The notes beneath the pieces were generated by a model. The model made no database searches, was not told where the DNA came from, and saw only the letters and a program-made list of their open reading frames with translations. A DNA stretch of 64,000 bases from positions 1,364,001-1,428,000 of the forward strand of contig LR134135.1 of the NCBI GenBank assembly GCA_900635465.1, in the 5' to 3' direction. Both the position numbers and the translations under genes were made by a program. The stretch comes from Lelliottia amnigena (lineage in GTDB: Bacteria; Pseudomonadota; Gammaproteobacteria; Enterobacterales; Enterobacteriaceae). Positions 25,996 to 35,798 of this stretch are shown here, one piece after another (the stretch's first letter is position 1; each line of letters begins with the position of its first letter).

Positions 25996-26298
25996 ATGAG
26001 CGATAAACCGACCGAAAAGGCCGTGCAGCTGGATACCCCGATCAAGCGCGGCAAAACAGAAATCACCGAAATCATTCTGCGTAAACCGCAGTCCGGCGCG
26101 CTGCGTGGCACCCGCCTGCAGGCCATCATGGATATGGATGTGGGCGCGATGATGACCGTTATTCCGCGTATTTCCACGCCGACCCTGACCGCGCAGGAAA
26201 TGGCGGAGCTGGACCCCGCCGACCTCACCGCACTGTCGGTCGAGGTGGTGACTTTTTTATTGAAGAAGTCGGTGCTTGCCGGTTTGCCGACAGCCTGA
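25996..26298 (+). CDS. E: Tail assembly chaperone E
   Basis: 100-residue P2 E homologue (MSDKPTEKAVQLDTPIKRGKTEITEI). In P2 a -1 frameshift near its end makes the longer E+E' chaperone for tape-measure assembly. The perfect slippery heptamer T TTT TTA lies at 26253-26259, and the shifted frame is open. Here that frame no longer ends with E' but runs into gene T. Confidence 0.9.
   Translation: MSDKPTEKAVQLDTPIKRGKTEITEIILRKPQSGALRGTRLQAIMDMDVGAMMTVIPRISTPTLTAQEMAELDPADLTALSVEVVTFLLKKSVLAGLPTA
26253..26259 (+). promoter_or_regulatory. Programmed -1 frameshift site of E/E'
   Basis: TTTTTTA in the zero frame of E (X XXY YYZ). After a -1 shift reading continues DFFIEEVGACRFADSLTVDDLVADIATIFHW, the E' sequence, and beyond into T. 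Confidence 0.8.
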
Positions 26299-28562
26299 CG
26301 GTTGATGACCTGGTGGCAGACATTGCCACCATCTTTCACTGGTCGCCGTCCGTCACTGACGTTATGCCGTTAGGAGAACAGCAACGAAGAATGCATGCCG
26401 TCCGCGCCACCTATTCCCGTAGCCTGGAGGTCCGTGACCGTATCGCCGGAGCCGGAGCAAGCACCACTGCGGCAGGTGTCGGAATGGGCGCACCGGTGAT
26501 GGCGGCGGTGAAAAGCTACGCCAGCATGGAAGATGCCATGAAGGGCGTGGCAAAGCAGGTCAACGGCCTGCGCGACGACAACGGCAACCGTACCGCCCGG
26601 TTCTACGAAATGCAGGACGCCATCAAAGCCGCCAGTGAAAAGCTACCGATGGAAAACGGCGCAGTAGATTATGCCGCGCTGGTTGAAGGCGGGGCGCGCA
26701 TGAACGTGGCGAACCCCAACGATTCCTGGGCGGACCAGAAGCGCGACCTGCTGGCTTTCGCGAGCACAGCGGCCAAAGCGTCCACGGCGTTCGAACTGCC
26801 CGCTGATGAGCTGTCCGAAGGGCTGGGGAAAATCGCCAGTCTGTATAAGGTGCCAACCCGCAATATCGAACAGCTGGGCGACGCGCTGAACTACCTGGAC
26901 GATAACGCCATGTCAAAGGGCGCTGACATTATCGACGTGCTGCAGCGTATGGGGGGCGTGGCGGACCGTCTGGATTATCGCAAGGCCGCCGCGCTCGGCT
27001 CCACGTTCCTGTCATTAGGTGCTGCGCCAGAAATTGCCGCCAGCGCGTCGAACGCCATGGTGCGCGAGCTGTCGATTGCCTCCATGCAGAGCAATCGATT
27101 CATGGACGGTATGGATCTCCTGAAGCTGAAACCAGCAGAGCTTGAAAAGCAGATGACAAAGGACGCTATGGGGACCATTCAGCGCGTGCTGGAGAAGGTC
27201 AACCATCTGCCGCAGGACAAGCGTTTATCTGCCATGACGATGCTGTTTGGCAAAGAATTTGGCGACGATGCGGCGAAGCTCGCGAACAACCTGCCGGAGC
27301 TGCAGCGCCAGCTCAGACTCACGGCCGGCGGTGACGCGAATGGCTCCATGCAGAAAGAATCCGATATCAACAAGGATTCTCTTTCCGCGCAGTGGTTGCT
27401 GGTCAAAACGGGGGCGCAGAACGCGTTCAGCAGTCTGGGCGAAACGCTGCGCGAGCCGCTGCTGTCCATCATGAACACGGTGAAAGAAGTCACCGGCACG
27501 TTCCGGCGCTGGGTGGAAGAAAACCCGCGACTGGCGGGCGGTCTGCTGAAAGTGGGGGCGGCATTCGCCGCGCTCGCCGTGGTGCTCGGAACGGTCATGC
27601 TGGCGGTGGCTGCGTTGCTCGGTCCGCTGGCACTGATGCGCCTGCAGTTTTCTATTCTCGGTATCAAAGGCGGTGGCGCGTTCGGCCTGATTAGCAGCGC
27701 GATTAGCGGTGCCGGTAAAAGTGTGGTGTGGCTGGGCCGCCTGATGATGGCGAACCCGATTCTGGCGGCGGTCAGCCTGATTGCCATGGGGGCGATTTAC
27801 ATCTGGCAGAACTGGGAGACGCTGGGGCCGAAATTCAGGGCGCTGTGGGAGGCTGTCAGTAATGGCGTGTCGGCAGCATGGGCGATTGTCAGGCAGACCA
27901 TTAGCCAGAAATGGACGGAAATCATCAGCGATATTGCCGCGCTACCGGAGAAATTCAAAGCCATGGGCAGCGCGATTATCGACAGCGTTCTCGACGGCAT
28001 CAATGAAAAGTGGGAGGCGCTGAAAAGCAAGCTGGCGTCAGTCACGGATTACTTGCCTGACTGGATGACCGGCAACACCACAACGACACCGCAGGTGCAG
28101 ATTGTCGGGGCGGCCACGCCGCGACCCATACCGCCGGGTGGTAGTTTTGCGGGAATGTATGACAGCGGTGGCGCAATACCGCGCGGGCAGTTTGGCATCG
28201 TGGGCGAGAACGGTCCGGAAATTGTCAACGGTCCGGCGAATGTGACCAGCAGGCGACGCACTGCGGCGCTGGCGTCCGTGGTGGCCGGAGTGATGGGCGT
28301 AACAGCCGCGCCTGCAGAGGCCGCGCCGCTGCATCCGTTCAGCCTGCCGGTCAGGGCGTATCAGCCGCAGCCGGTGAAGGATGACAGTCCGCCAACCATT
28401 ATCCGTTATGAGATTAACGCGCCGATCCATATCACCGCCCAGCCAGGGCAAAGCGCACAGGATATTGCCCGCGAAGTGGCGCGACAGCTCGATGAGCGAG
28501 AACGCCGGGCCAGGGCAAAAGCGCGCAGCAATTACAGCGATCAGGGGGGGTACGAATCATGA
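26253..28562 (+). pseudogene. T: E' fused in frame to N-terminally shortened tape measure T
   Basis: The E' segment (DLVADIATIFHWSPSVTDVMPL) passes without a stop into GEQQRRMHAVRATYSRSLEVRDRIAG, which belongs inside T. The end of E' and the N-terminal part of T, including its start codon, are deleted. The remaining T part, about 730 residues, keeps the tape-measure core (SYASMEDAMKGVAKQVNGLRDDNGNR), hydrophobic segments and the C-terminal region with DSGGAIPRGQFGIVGENGPE. It could be made only as an E-E'-T frameshift protein or from internal GTG 26313. A gene for a shortened tape measure would set a short tail, but the rest of the tail machinery is missing. Confidence 0.8.
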
Positions 28563-29044
28563 TGATGGTGCTGGGTTTGTACGTGTTTATGCTGCGCACC
28601 GTGCCCTATCAGGAGCTGCAGTATCAGCGCAGCTGGCGGCACGCCGCCAACAACCGGGTGAACCGTCGTCCGTCCACGCAGTTTCTTGGCCCGGATAACG
28701 ATTCCCTGACGCTTTCCGGCGTGCTGCTGCCGGAAGTCACCGGCGGCAGGCTGTCTCTGCTGGCACTGGAGCAGATGGCGGAGCTGGGCAAAGCGTGGCC
28801 GCTGATTGAGGGGAGCGGCACTATCTATGGCATGTTTGTGATCGAGATTCTGAGTCAGACCAAAACGGAGTTTTTCGAAAGCGGAATGCCGCGGCGGATT
28901 GAGTTTACGCTGACCCTGAAACGGGTGGATGAGTCGCTTTCGGATATGTTCGGCAGTCTGAGCGATCAGCTCAGCAACCTGCAGGACACGGCGACGTCTG
29001 CGATTGGCAAAGTGAAAAATATGGCGGGAGGGCTGCTGTCATGA
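28559..29044 (+). CDS. U: Tail protein U
   Basis: 161-residue homologue of P2 U (MMMVLGLYVFMLRTVPYQELQYQRSWRHAANNRV), required for tail assembly. It appears complete; it overlaps the T stop by four bases and its own stop overlaps the start of D, the normal P2 arrangement. Confidence 0.9.
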   Translation: MMMVLGLYVFMLRTVPYQELQYQRSWRHAANNRVNRRPSTQFLGPDNDSLTLSGVLLPEVTGGRLSLLALEQMAELGKAWPLIEGSGTIYGMFVIEILSQTKTEFFESGMPRRIEFTLTLKRVDESLSDMFGSLSDQLSNLQDTATSAIGKVKNMAGGLLS

Positions 29045-30142
29045 ATCTGAATTCAAGTCTCATGAACCTGACCAGCAAAAAGCCCGGCGTTCAGTATCAC
29101 CATCGAAGGCAGGGATGTGACGACGGTGATGGACGCGCGCCTGATGAGCCTGACGCTGACCGACAACCGGGGCTTTGAGGCGGACCAGCTCGATCTGGAG
29201 CTGGACGACGCGGACGGAATGATTGTTCTGCCGCGTCGGGGGGCGGTGATCCATCTGGCGCTCGGATGGAAAGGGCAGCCGCTGTTCCCGAAAGGGGCGT
29301 TTACCGTGGATGAAATCGAACATTCCGGCGCACCTGACCGGCTGACCGTCCGTGCGCGCAGCGCTGATTTTCGCGAAACCCTGAACACCCGGCGTGAAAA
29401 GTCCTGGCACCAGACCACGGTGGGCGCGGTGGTGAAGGAAATTGCTGCTCGCCACAACCTGAAAGTGGCGCTGGGCACAGACCTGACGGAAAAGACACTG
29501 GACCATCTGGACCAGACCAATGAGAGCGACGCGAGTTTTCTGATGAAGCTGGCGCGCCAGTTCGGGGCGATTGCGTCCGTGAAAGACGGAAACCTGCTGT
29601 TTATCCGCCAGGGACAGGGCAGAACGGCCAGCGGAAAGCCGCTGCCGGTTATCACCATCACCCGCCAGGCTGGAGACGGCCATCGGTTTTCCCTGGCTGA
29701 CCGTGGAGCCTACACTGGCGTGATTGCCAGCTGGCTGCACACCCGTGAACCGAAGAAGAAAGAGACGACGAAGGTGAAGCGACGCCGCAAGAAAACCGCC
29801 GCGCCCAAAGCGCCGGAGGAAAAGCAGGGTGACTACCTGGTGGGAACGGATGAAAACGTGCTGGTCCTGAGCCGGACCTACGCCAACCGGGGCAATGCGG
29901 AACGGGCGGCAAAGATGCAGTGGGAGCGTCTGCAGCGCGGGGTGGCGTCGTTCTCCCTGCAGCTCGCAGAAGGGCGGGCGGATCTCTATACCGAAATGCC
30001 GGTCAAGGTCAGGGGCTTTAAGCAGCCGATTGATGATGCGGAGTGGACCATCACCACGCTGACGCATACGGTGAACCCGGACAGTGGGTTTACCACCAGT
30101 CTGGATCTCGAAGTGAAAATTGACGAGTTCGAAATTGAATGA
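29041..30142 (+). pseudogene. D: Late tail/hub gene D, frameshifted near the start
   Basis: P2 D (phage late control gene D, a gp27-like baseplate hub). The ATG at 29041 reads MNLNSSLMNLTSKKP and then leaves frame. The next codons of the family, AFSITIEGRDVTTVMDARLMSLTLTDNRGF, follow if one C is removed from the CCC at 29083-29085. The rest, to the C-terminus KIDEFEIE, is undamaged. Either a true single-base insertion or a sequence error; internal GTG 29117 could restart translation. Confidence 0.85.
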
Positions 30143-30209
30143 TTAGTTCCAAAATGAGAACAATGATGTATCATTATTGCGAACTGGTTAAGAGTGAGGG
30201 CTGAACAAA

Positions 30210-30425
30210 ATGATGAATTGTCCGATGTGCGGCCAGGCCGCGCATACACGCAGTAGCTTTCAGGTCTCCAGTGAGACCAAAGAACGCTACAACCAGTGCA
30301 CCAATATTGAGTGCGGGCATACGTTCGTGACACATGAGACGTTTGTCCGTTCTGTATGCCGCCCGCAAAAAATCAGCGCCGCGCCTCCCCATCCGAAAGG
30401 AATGCAGGAGCAATTAGCTTACTAA
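30210..30425 (+). CDS. ogr: Late gene activator Ogr
   Basis: 71-residue zinc-binding activator of P2-type late promoters (MNCPMCGQAAHTRSS...YNQCTNIECGHTFVTHETF), with the four metal-binding cysteines in CxxC and CxxxxC pairs. It binds the RNA polymerase alpha subunit in P2. It appears intact and ends in a terminator. The frame starts with two ATG codons; either could be used. Confidence 0.92.
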   Translation: MMNCPMCGQAAHTRSSFQVSSETKERYNQCTNIECGHTFVTHETFVRSVCRPQKISAAPPHPKGMQEQLAY

Positions 30426-30446
30426 CCCGCCAATGGCGGGTTTTGT
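30425..30446. terminator. Terminator after ogr
   Basis: ACCCGCC-aat-GGCGGGT followed by TTTGTTTG. It separates ogr from the convergent BRCT gene. Confidence 0.85.
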
Positions 30447-30455
30447 TTGTGTAAC

Positions 30456-30944
30456 TCAGAAGTCAGGTATCTCGCCGGTTTCAATGAAATGATTAAAACC
30501 AGACTCATCAATGATGACAGTCCCTTTCATCCTTGCTGCGTTAACTTTTGATGGTCCCGCATTGTAGCCGCAGCAAAGTATCTGAAGATTTTTTGTGACC
30601 GAGTCTCGTACTGTTAACTCATTCTCAGAAGCAACGGCGATCAGACGCTCTTTGTCTGCTTTTTTGAAGCCGGTAAAACAGATATCAAAGGTTTGCTGCT
30701 TGAGGGCGGTTTTGCTTTTAGAAACGAGGTGGGAATAGCTATCGGGATTAAAGGTATCGCAAGAGCCGAAAGCCTCTTCAGCAGAACCGTATTCCTTAAG
30801 GATGCGATCCAGACGGTAGGTCTTAACTGAGTTGCTCTTGGTACAAACCCCTTGCAGGTGGTGTTCGCTGCGGCTGATATTTATTAGTGAATGGACACCA
30901 ATTCGCGCATTACCATTGATGTAAACAAAGTGCATTTCTTCCAT
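30456..30944 (-). CDS. BRCT-domain protein with WYL-like N-terminal segment (prophage cargo)
   Basis: 162 residues. The second half is a BRCT domain (FDICFTGFKKADKERLIAVA...KNLQILCCGYNAGPSKVNAARMKGTVIIDESGFNHFIETG), with its typical FTG strand and closing W/F region. The first half (YINGNARIGVHSLINIS...VKTYRLDRI) resembles the short WYL-like segment ending TxRLDRI found next to BRCT or exonuclease domains. BRCT domains bind DNA ends or phosphopeptides. GAGG precedes the ATG. The place between ogr and attR is normally empty in P2. Function unknown; DNA-end sensing is a guess. Confidence 0.75.
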   Translation of the reverse strand: MEEMHFVYINGNARIGVHSLINISRSEHHLQGVCTKSNSVKTYRLDRILKEYGSAEEAFGSCDTFNPDSYSHLVSKSKTALKQQTFDICFTGFKKADKERLIAVASENELTVRDSVTKNLQILCCGYNAGPSKVNAARMKGTVIIDESGFNHFIETGEIPDF

Positions 30945-31069
30945 GTGGCTGCCTCAGAGTTTTCAAGATCATCCCCTTAACGAGCCGCCAAAAATTTCGC
31001 TGTCGCCATTCTGTCGCCACGGATGAAGAGGAATGTGTCTAAGTGACTGATTATGAATGGGCAGAATAG
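30945..31069. other. attP right arm with tandem 11-mers
   Basis: No gene. Adjacent repeats CTGTCGCCATT and CTGTCGCCACG at 31000-31021 mirror the pair at the left end. Likely integrase arm sites and the promoter of the BRCT gene. Confidence 0.45.
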
Positions 31070-31088
31070 CAGGCAACAAAAAACCCAT
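31070..31088. repeat. attR: attR core (direct repeat with attL)
   Basis: CAGGCAACAAAAAACCCAT, exact copy of 11042-11060. Here it forms the T-run and one arm of the ybjL terminator. Confidence 0.85.
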
Positions 31089-31120
31089 CAACCTTGAACC
31101 AAAACGGCGGGGTTGATGGG
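31084..31120 (-). terminator. ybjL terminator, overlapping attR
   Basis: Ten-base stem CCCATCAACC / GGTTGATGGG, followed on the minus strand by TTTTTT supplied by the att core. Confidence 0.8.
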
Positions 31121-31233
31121 CTCCACAAATTGGGGGACATCAAAGAAAAGCAGTGGCACTAATTATGACTGCCTCCTTTTGGAAAAGTTCTGCGCATATC
31201 TAAAATAATTTTCTCGATGCGCAAACTTGAGAG

Positions 31234-32919
31234 TTATCCGAGTCCCGGCCAGATGATGATGATCAGCGTACCCGCCAGCGTCAACAGCACGTTAGCAATG
31301 GCGTATGTGCCCGCGTAGCCCAGGGCCGGGATGTTACTGCGTGCAGTATCGCTGATGATTTCCATCGCGGGCGCACAGGTGCGGGCACCCATCATCGCGC
31401 CAAATAACATGGCGCGGTTCATGCGCAGAACGTAAGCGCCGAACAGGAAACAGATCACCACCGGCAGCAGGCTGACAATCAAACCGGCGACCAACATCTG
31501 CCAGCCGACGGCACCCAGACTGTGTCCAATACCGCTGCCCGCGCTCAAACCCACGCCCGCCATAAAGACCATCAGGCCAAACTCTTTCACCATATTCAGC
31601 GCGCCCTGCGGGATATAGCCGAAGGTTGGGTGGTTAGCACGCAGGAAGCCCAGCATAATTCCGGCGAATAAGAGCCCGGCGGCGTTGCCAACGCCAAAGC
31701 TGAAGTTGCTGAACTGGAACGTGATCATCCCAATCATCAGGCCGACAATAAAGAAGGCGCAGAAAGCCAGCAGATCGGTCACCTGGCTGTGGATGGAGAT
31801 AAAGCCGATACGGTCGGCAACGGTTTTCACGCGGCGTGCGTCGCCGCTTACCTGGAGCACGTCGCCCTTGTTGAGAACGACATTGTCGTCGATCGGCATT
31901 TCAATCTGGCTGCGGATCACGCGGTTTAAGAAGCAACCGTGATCGGTCAGCTTAAGTTGCGCCAGGCGGCGGCCCACGGCGTTGTGGTTTTTGACCACAA
32001 TCTCTTCGGTAACGATGCGCATGTCGAGCAGATCGCGGTCAAACACCTCTTTGCCGTTACGGAAGCTGGGATCGAGACGGGCATGCGCATCGGGATAACC
32101 TACCAGCGCGATATCGTCGCCCATCTGCAACACCGCGTCGCCATCCGGGTTCGCCAGAATGCCGTTGCGGCGAATGCGTTCGATGTAACAGCCGGTCTGG
32201 CGATAGATCCCCAGCTCACGCAAATTTTTACCGTCAGCCCAGGCTACCAGCTCCGGCCCCACGCGATAGGCGCGGATCACCGGTAAGTAGACTTTGCGTT
32301 TAGTGTCAGTGTCCAGGCCGCGTTCACGGGCGATTTGCTGGGCGCTGGTTTGCAAATCCTGGTGCTGTAATTTTGGCAAATAGCGTGCGGCGACAATCAG
32401 ACTGACCAGACCGATCAGATAGGTAAGGGCATAACCCAAACTCAGATGATCGAGCGCAACGGAAAGTTGGCTCCCTTCCATCCCCGAGTGGCGCAACGTG
32501 TCGCCAGCGCCGACGAGAACGGGCGTCGAGGTCATCGATCCTGCCAGCATGCCTGCAGTTAACCCGATATCCCAGCCAAACAGTTTGCCCAACCCTAACG
32601 CGATAATCAGTGCGCTACCGACCATCACCAGCGCCAGCATCAGATAATTTTTGCCGTCGCGAAAGAAAATTGAAAAAAAGTTCGGGCCCGCTTCCACGCC
32701 TACGCAAAAAATAAACAGCATAAATCCAAGGTTTAGCGCGTCGGTGTTAATGCTGAAATGTTGTTGGCCTAATAATAATGAGACGACTAAAACGCCAATG
32801 GAATTACCGAGTTGAACTGAACCCAGGCGTAATTTGCCCAGGCACAGGCCTAATGCCAGTACAACAAATAATAACAGGATGTAATTCCCGTTTAACAAAT
32901 CTGCGACGTTTATATTCAC
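31234..32919 (-). CDS. ybjL: AspT/YidE-type membrane transporter YbjL
   Basis: 561-residue inner-membrane protein of the aspartate:alanine exchanger (AAE) family. Layout: five or so N-terminal membrane helices, two cytosolic TrkA-C domains in the middle ([15 protein letters not shown]..., [20 protein letters not shown]...), then a second set of membrane helices. E. coli YbjL has been linked to glutamate/succinate export. Same length as E. coli YbjL (561). It is the first host gene after the prophage and shares its terminator with attR. Confidence 0.9.
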   Translation of the reverse strand: MNINVADLLNGNYILLLFVVLALGLCLGKLRLGSVQLGNSIGVLVVSLLLGQQHFSINTDALNLGFMLFIFCVGVEAGPNFFSIFFRDGKNYLMLALVMVGSALIIALGLGKLFGWDIGLTAGMLAGSMTSTPVLVGAGDTLRHSGMEGSQLSVALDHLSLGYALTYLIGLVSLIVAARYLPKLQHQDLQTSAQQIARERGLDTDTKRKVYLPVIRAYRVGPELVAWADGKNLRELGIYRQTGCYIERIRRNGILANPDGDAVLQMGDDIALVGYPDAHARLDPSFRNGKEVFDRDLLDMRIVTEEIVVKNHNAVGRRLAQLKLTDHGCFLNRVIRSQIEMPIDDNVVLNKGDVLQVSGDARRVKTVADRIGFISIHSQVTDLLAFCAFFIVGLMIGMITFQFSNFSFGVGNAAGLLFAGIMLGFLRANHPTFGYIPQGALNMVKEFGLMVFMAGVGLSAGSGIGHSLGAVGWQMLVAGLIVSLLPVVICFLFGAYVLRMNRAMLFGAMMGARTCAPAMEIISDTARSNIPALGYAGTYAIANVLLTLAGTLIIIIWPGLG

Positions 32920-33195
32920 GAAGGCTAACTTCTTGTTTACCGTTAAGCTGTTGAAAGAAAGGGTTATTTAGGCTACTGTTTTGTTCCATGCGCGAGCAGA
33001 AAAATACACTTTTCACACACTAAGAATATATCCGAAGAACAATAACTGGCCGATAGTCTAATCGCATTGGATATTCAGAGCCAGTAAAGATCGCATATCA
33101 CCTATGGGCTTTGGCAAGGAGTGCCACGTTGCTTTATCTGACTGGGCGTCCGCTGGACGAATGTGTATTCGATAGAGATGAAGTCAGGAGGATTT

Positions 33196-33564
33196 TTGAA
33201 CATAAAACGGAACTGGGCGGGGGTCGCCTGCTGTTTCTTGTTGTTTACCGTGGTTTGCCTGGTATTAGCGAATGTGAAGGGCGCGTTTCGGTCATCAGGT
33301 CATCCTGAGCTGGGGTTACTGTTTTTCATTCTCCCAGGGATAGTGGCCAGTTTTCTGACGCGCGGTGAAGCGGTATTTAAGTCGTTGATTGGTGCGGTTC
33401 TGGCGGCACCGCTATGCCTGGTGGTGATGCGTTGGGTGTTTGTACCGTCGCGTTCGCTGTGGCAGGAACTGGCGTGGCTGATGAGCGGGATATTCTGGTG
33501 TGCGCTGGGCGCGCTGTGCTTTCTCTTTGCGCGCAGTCTGATCCGACGTCTGCGTCACAAATAA
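33196..33564 (+). CDS. ybjM: Inner-membrane protein YbjM
   Basis: 122 residues with about four membrane helices; function unknown. The start is set at TTG 33196 (LNIKRNWAGVACCF, read with initiator Met) because AGGAGG ends four bases upstream and E. coli YbjM (MKHKQRWAGAICCF) begins at the equivalent place. In-frame ATGs at 33163 and 33178 are further upstream and lack a ribosome site. Confidence 0.82.
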   Translation: MNIKRNWAGVACCFLLFTVVCLVLANVKGAFRSSGHPELGLLFFILPGIVASFLTRGEAVFKSLIGAVLAAPLCLVVMRWVFVPSRSLWQELAWLMSGIFWCALGALCFLFARSLIRRLRHK

Positions 33565-33567
33565 AAA

Positions 33568-33586
33568 CGCCCTCCCAGAGAGGGCG
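33568..33586. terminator. Bidirectional terminator between ybjM and grxA
   Basis: CGCCCTC / GAGGGCG stem with a five-base loop, preceded by AAAAA on the plus strand (the T-run for grxA), in the 31-base gap between convergent genes. Confidence 0.75.
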
Positions 33587-33595
33587 CTTCACACA

Positions 33596-33865
33596 TTACT
33601 GGGCAGCAAAAAGACCCAGATTCTCTTTCGCATAGGCTTCGAAATCAGTGAAACCACCAATGTGCGTCTGATCGAGGAAAATCTGCGGCACGGTTTCAAC
33701 CGGTTTACCCACGGTTTTTTCGAGGTCAGATTTGCTGATGCCTTCCGCGTGGATATCAACGTAGCGGAAGTTAAAGTCATCACGCTCAGCGGTCAGTTTT
33801 TCTGCCAGTTCTTTAGCGCGCACGCAGTAAGGGCAACCTGGACGTCCAAAAATCACTGCAAACAT
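33596..33865 (-). CDS. grxA: Glutaredoxin 1 GrxA
   Basis: 89-residue thioredoxin-fold glutaredoxin that reduces ribonucleotide reductase and other disulfides with glutathione. Active-site CPYC at residues 11-14, TVPQIF with the cis-Pro, and HIGG. E. coli grxA is induced by OxyR; the upstream gap toward nfsA holds CTAT-type half sites too weak to call. The product is four residues longer at the C-terminus than E. coli GrxA. Confidence 0.93.
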   Translation of the reverse strand: MFAVIFGRPGCPYCVRAKELAEKLTAERDDFNFRYVDIHAEGISKSDLEKTVGKPVETVPQIFLDQTHIGGFTDFEAYAKENLGLFAAQ

Positions 33866-34049
33866 ATCTCTCTCCTAAAACGTAAGCCCGACGGCGAATG
33901 ACGCTTATAGTGCACGATAACCTGCCCTCATGAAAAGCAGGTTTCACCTGTCGCTTTGATATCTTTAGGCTATATTTCGCCAATTACACGTTCGCCATCT
34001 TTGCCTATACTGGCTGGAAACCGCGTAAAGAGAGAGAAAAGAGAGACCC

Positions 34050-34772
34050 ATGACCCCGACGATTGATGTGATCCGTTCCCACCGTTCTATCCGCCATTAC
34101 ACCGACCAACCGATTACGGATGCCCAGCGGGAAGCGATTATCGCGAGCGCGCAGGGAACCTCCAGCTCCAGCTTTTTACAGTGCACGTCGATTATCCGCA
34201 TTACCGATCCCTCGATGCGTGAGCAACTGGTGACGCTGACCGGCGGGCAGAAGCATGTCGGGCAAGCGGCTGAGTTTTGGGTATTCTGCGCCGATTTTAA
34301 TCGTCATCTGCAAATTTGTCCCGATGCGCAACTGGGGCTGGCGGAACAGCTGCTGCTGGGCGTGGTGGATACCGCAATGATGGCGCAAAATGCGTTAACA
34401 GCCGCGGAATCGCTGGGTTTGGGTGGCGTGTATATCGGTGGCATTCGCAATAACATTGAAAGTGTGACGGAACTGCTGCAACTGCCAAAACACGTTTTAC
34501 CGCTGTTTGGCCTGTGCCTTGGCTGGCCCGCTGATAACCCGGACGTGAAACCGCGTATTCCTGCTGCGATGCTGATGCATGAAAATCACTATCAGCCCGT
34601 GGATGCTGACGTGCTGGCGCAGTACGACGAAGACCTGGCCAACTATTATCTGACGCGCGACAGCAATAATCGTCGCGACACCTGGAGTGACCATATTCGT
34701 CGCACCATTATTAAAGAAAACCGTCCGTTTATTCTCGACTATTTACATAAACAGGGCTGGGCCGTGCGATAG
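34050..34772 (+). CDS. nfsA: Oxygen-insensitive nitroreductase NfsA
   Basis: 240-residue FMN-dependent NADPH nitroreductase. Family signs are SHRSIRHYTDQPI, the FMN-binding RSHRSIR start, SLGLGGVYIGGIRNN and GLCLGWP. A TATACT element near 34008 could be its -10 box. In E. coli the gene follows ybjC and both respond to SoxS/MarA; ybjC is not present in the 184-base gap after grxA. Followed by rimK after 69 bases on the same strand. Confidence 0.93.
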   Translation: MTPTIDVIRSHRSIRHYTDQPITDAQREAIIASAQGTSSSSFLQCTSIIRITDPSMREQLVTLTGGQKHVGQAAEFWVFCADFNRHLQICPDAQLGLAEQLLLGVVDTAMMAQNALTAAESLGLGGVYIGGIRNNIESVTELLQLPKHVLPLFGLCLGWPADNPDVKPRIPAAMLMHENHYQPVDADVLAQYDEDLANYYLTRDSNNRRDTWSDHIRRTIIKENRPFILDYLHKQGWAVR

Positions 34773-34841
34773 CACATTTATCCTGCGCCCTGCTGCGTAT
34801 ATGATACGCAGGCTCTTATTGAGTTTTTAGAGAGGTGCAGG

Positions 34842-35744
34842 GTGAAAATTGCCATTTTGTCCCGGGATGGAACGCTCTATTCTTGTAAGCGCCTGCTTGA
34901 TGCGGCGAATAAGCGTGGCCATTCGGTTGAGATCCTCGATCCGCTGTCGTGCTATATGAACATCAGCCCGGCAGCGTCTTCAATCCATTATAAAGGTCGC
35001 CAGTTACCGCACTTCGATGCGGTGATCCCGCGCATCGGTTCGCAAATGACCTTCTATGGCACCGCCGCGTTGCGTCAGTTCGAGATGCTCGGCAGTTATC
35101 CCCTGAATGAATCTGTTGCCATTACCCGCGCGCGCGATAAATTGCGTTCCCTGCAGTTACTCGCCCGACAGGGCATCGATTTACCGATGACCGGCATTGC
35201 CCATTCGCCCGACGACACCAGCGATTTAATTGCAATGGTGGGCGGCGCACCGCTGGTGGTGAAGCTGGTGGAGGGCACCCAGGGCATTGGAGTGGTGCTG
35301 GCCGAAACGCGTCAGGCAGCCGAGAGCGTGATTGACGCGTTTCGCGGCCTGAATGCGCATATTCTGGTGCAGGAATATATCGAAGAGGCGAAAGGGCGCG
35401 ATATTCGCTGTCTGGTCGTCGGCAATGAGGTGGTGGCGGCGATTGAACGCCAGGCGAAAGACGGGGATTTCCGCTCTAATTTGCACCGTGGCGGCGTGGC
35501 GCGTATCGCGAACATCACCGAGCGCGAACGTGAAATCGCCATTACAGCGGCGCAAACCCTTGGACTGGATATTGCGGGCGTGGATATTTTGCGCGCTAAC
35601 CGGGGGCCGCTGGTGATGGAGGTTAATGCCTCGCCAGGCCTTGAAGGGATAGAGAAAACCACGGGCGTCGATATTGCGGGTAAAATGATCTCATGGATTG
35701 AGCGCCACGCCACGCCGGGCTATTGCCTGAAAACGGGTGGTTAG
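34842..35744 (+). CDS. rimK: Ribosomal protein S6--L-glutamate ligase RimK
   Basis: 300-residue ATP-grasp ligase adding glutamates to the C-terminus of ribosomal protein S6. ATP-grasp marks: [54 protein letters not shown]. Same length as in E. coli. Starts GTG/ATG region at 34842 (GTGAAAATT) with GAGAGGTG upstream. Forms a run with nfsA and ybjN. Confidence 0.93.
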   Translation: MKIAILSRDGTLYSCKRLLDAANKRGHSVEILDPLSCYMNISPAASSIHYKGRQLPHFDAVIPRIGSQMTFYGTAALRQFEMLGSYPLNESVAITRARDKLRSLQLLARQGIDLPMTGIAHSPDDTSDLIAMVGGAPLVVKLVEGTQGIGVVLAETRQAAESVIDAFRGLNAHILVQEYIEEAKGRDIRCLVVGNEVVAAIERQAKDGDFRSNLHRGGVARIANITEREREIAITAAQTLGLDIAGVDILRANRGPLVMEVNASPGLEGIEKTTGVDIAGKMISWIERHATPGYCLKTGG

Positions 35745-35798
35745 GAACACGCTTTTTGCGTACTCTAAGCAAAGTTTTTTATTACGAGGCTGCACTCT

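Larger units (their letters stand above)
11042..31088. mobile_element. Defective P2/186-type prophage with four cargo blocks
   Basis: Bounded by a 19-bp direct repeat. Left to right it has int, cargo, cI, apl, cII, fil, early genes, A, an SOS gene, cos, cargo, Q', R', S, cargo, FI', FII, E, E'-T, U, D, ogr and cargo. The order agrees with a P2-like prophage opened at attP. P, O, N, M, L, X, lysis genes, V, W, J, I, H and G are missing, so no capsid, terminase, baseplate, fibre or lysis function remains. 186-type features are a 191-residue CI, Apl, CII, Fil and a LexA-controlled promoter near cos. Structural genes are GC-rich, cargo blocks are AT-rich. Confidence 0.93.

Noticed and set aside
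29060..30067. Minus-strand open frame of 335 codons opposite D
   Set aside because: Antisense shadow of the D gene; no ribosome site and no recognisable protein.
33930..34010. OxyR-like half sites upstream of grxA
   Set aside because: Only one ATAT/CTAT pair fits; too weak to call without alignment, although grxA is OxyR-regulated in E. coli.
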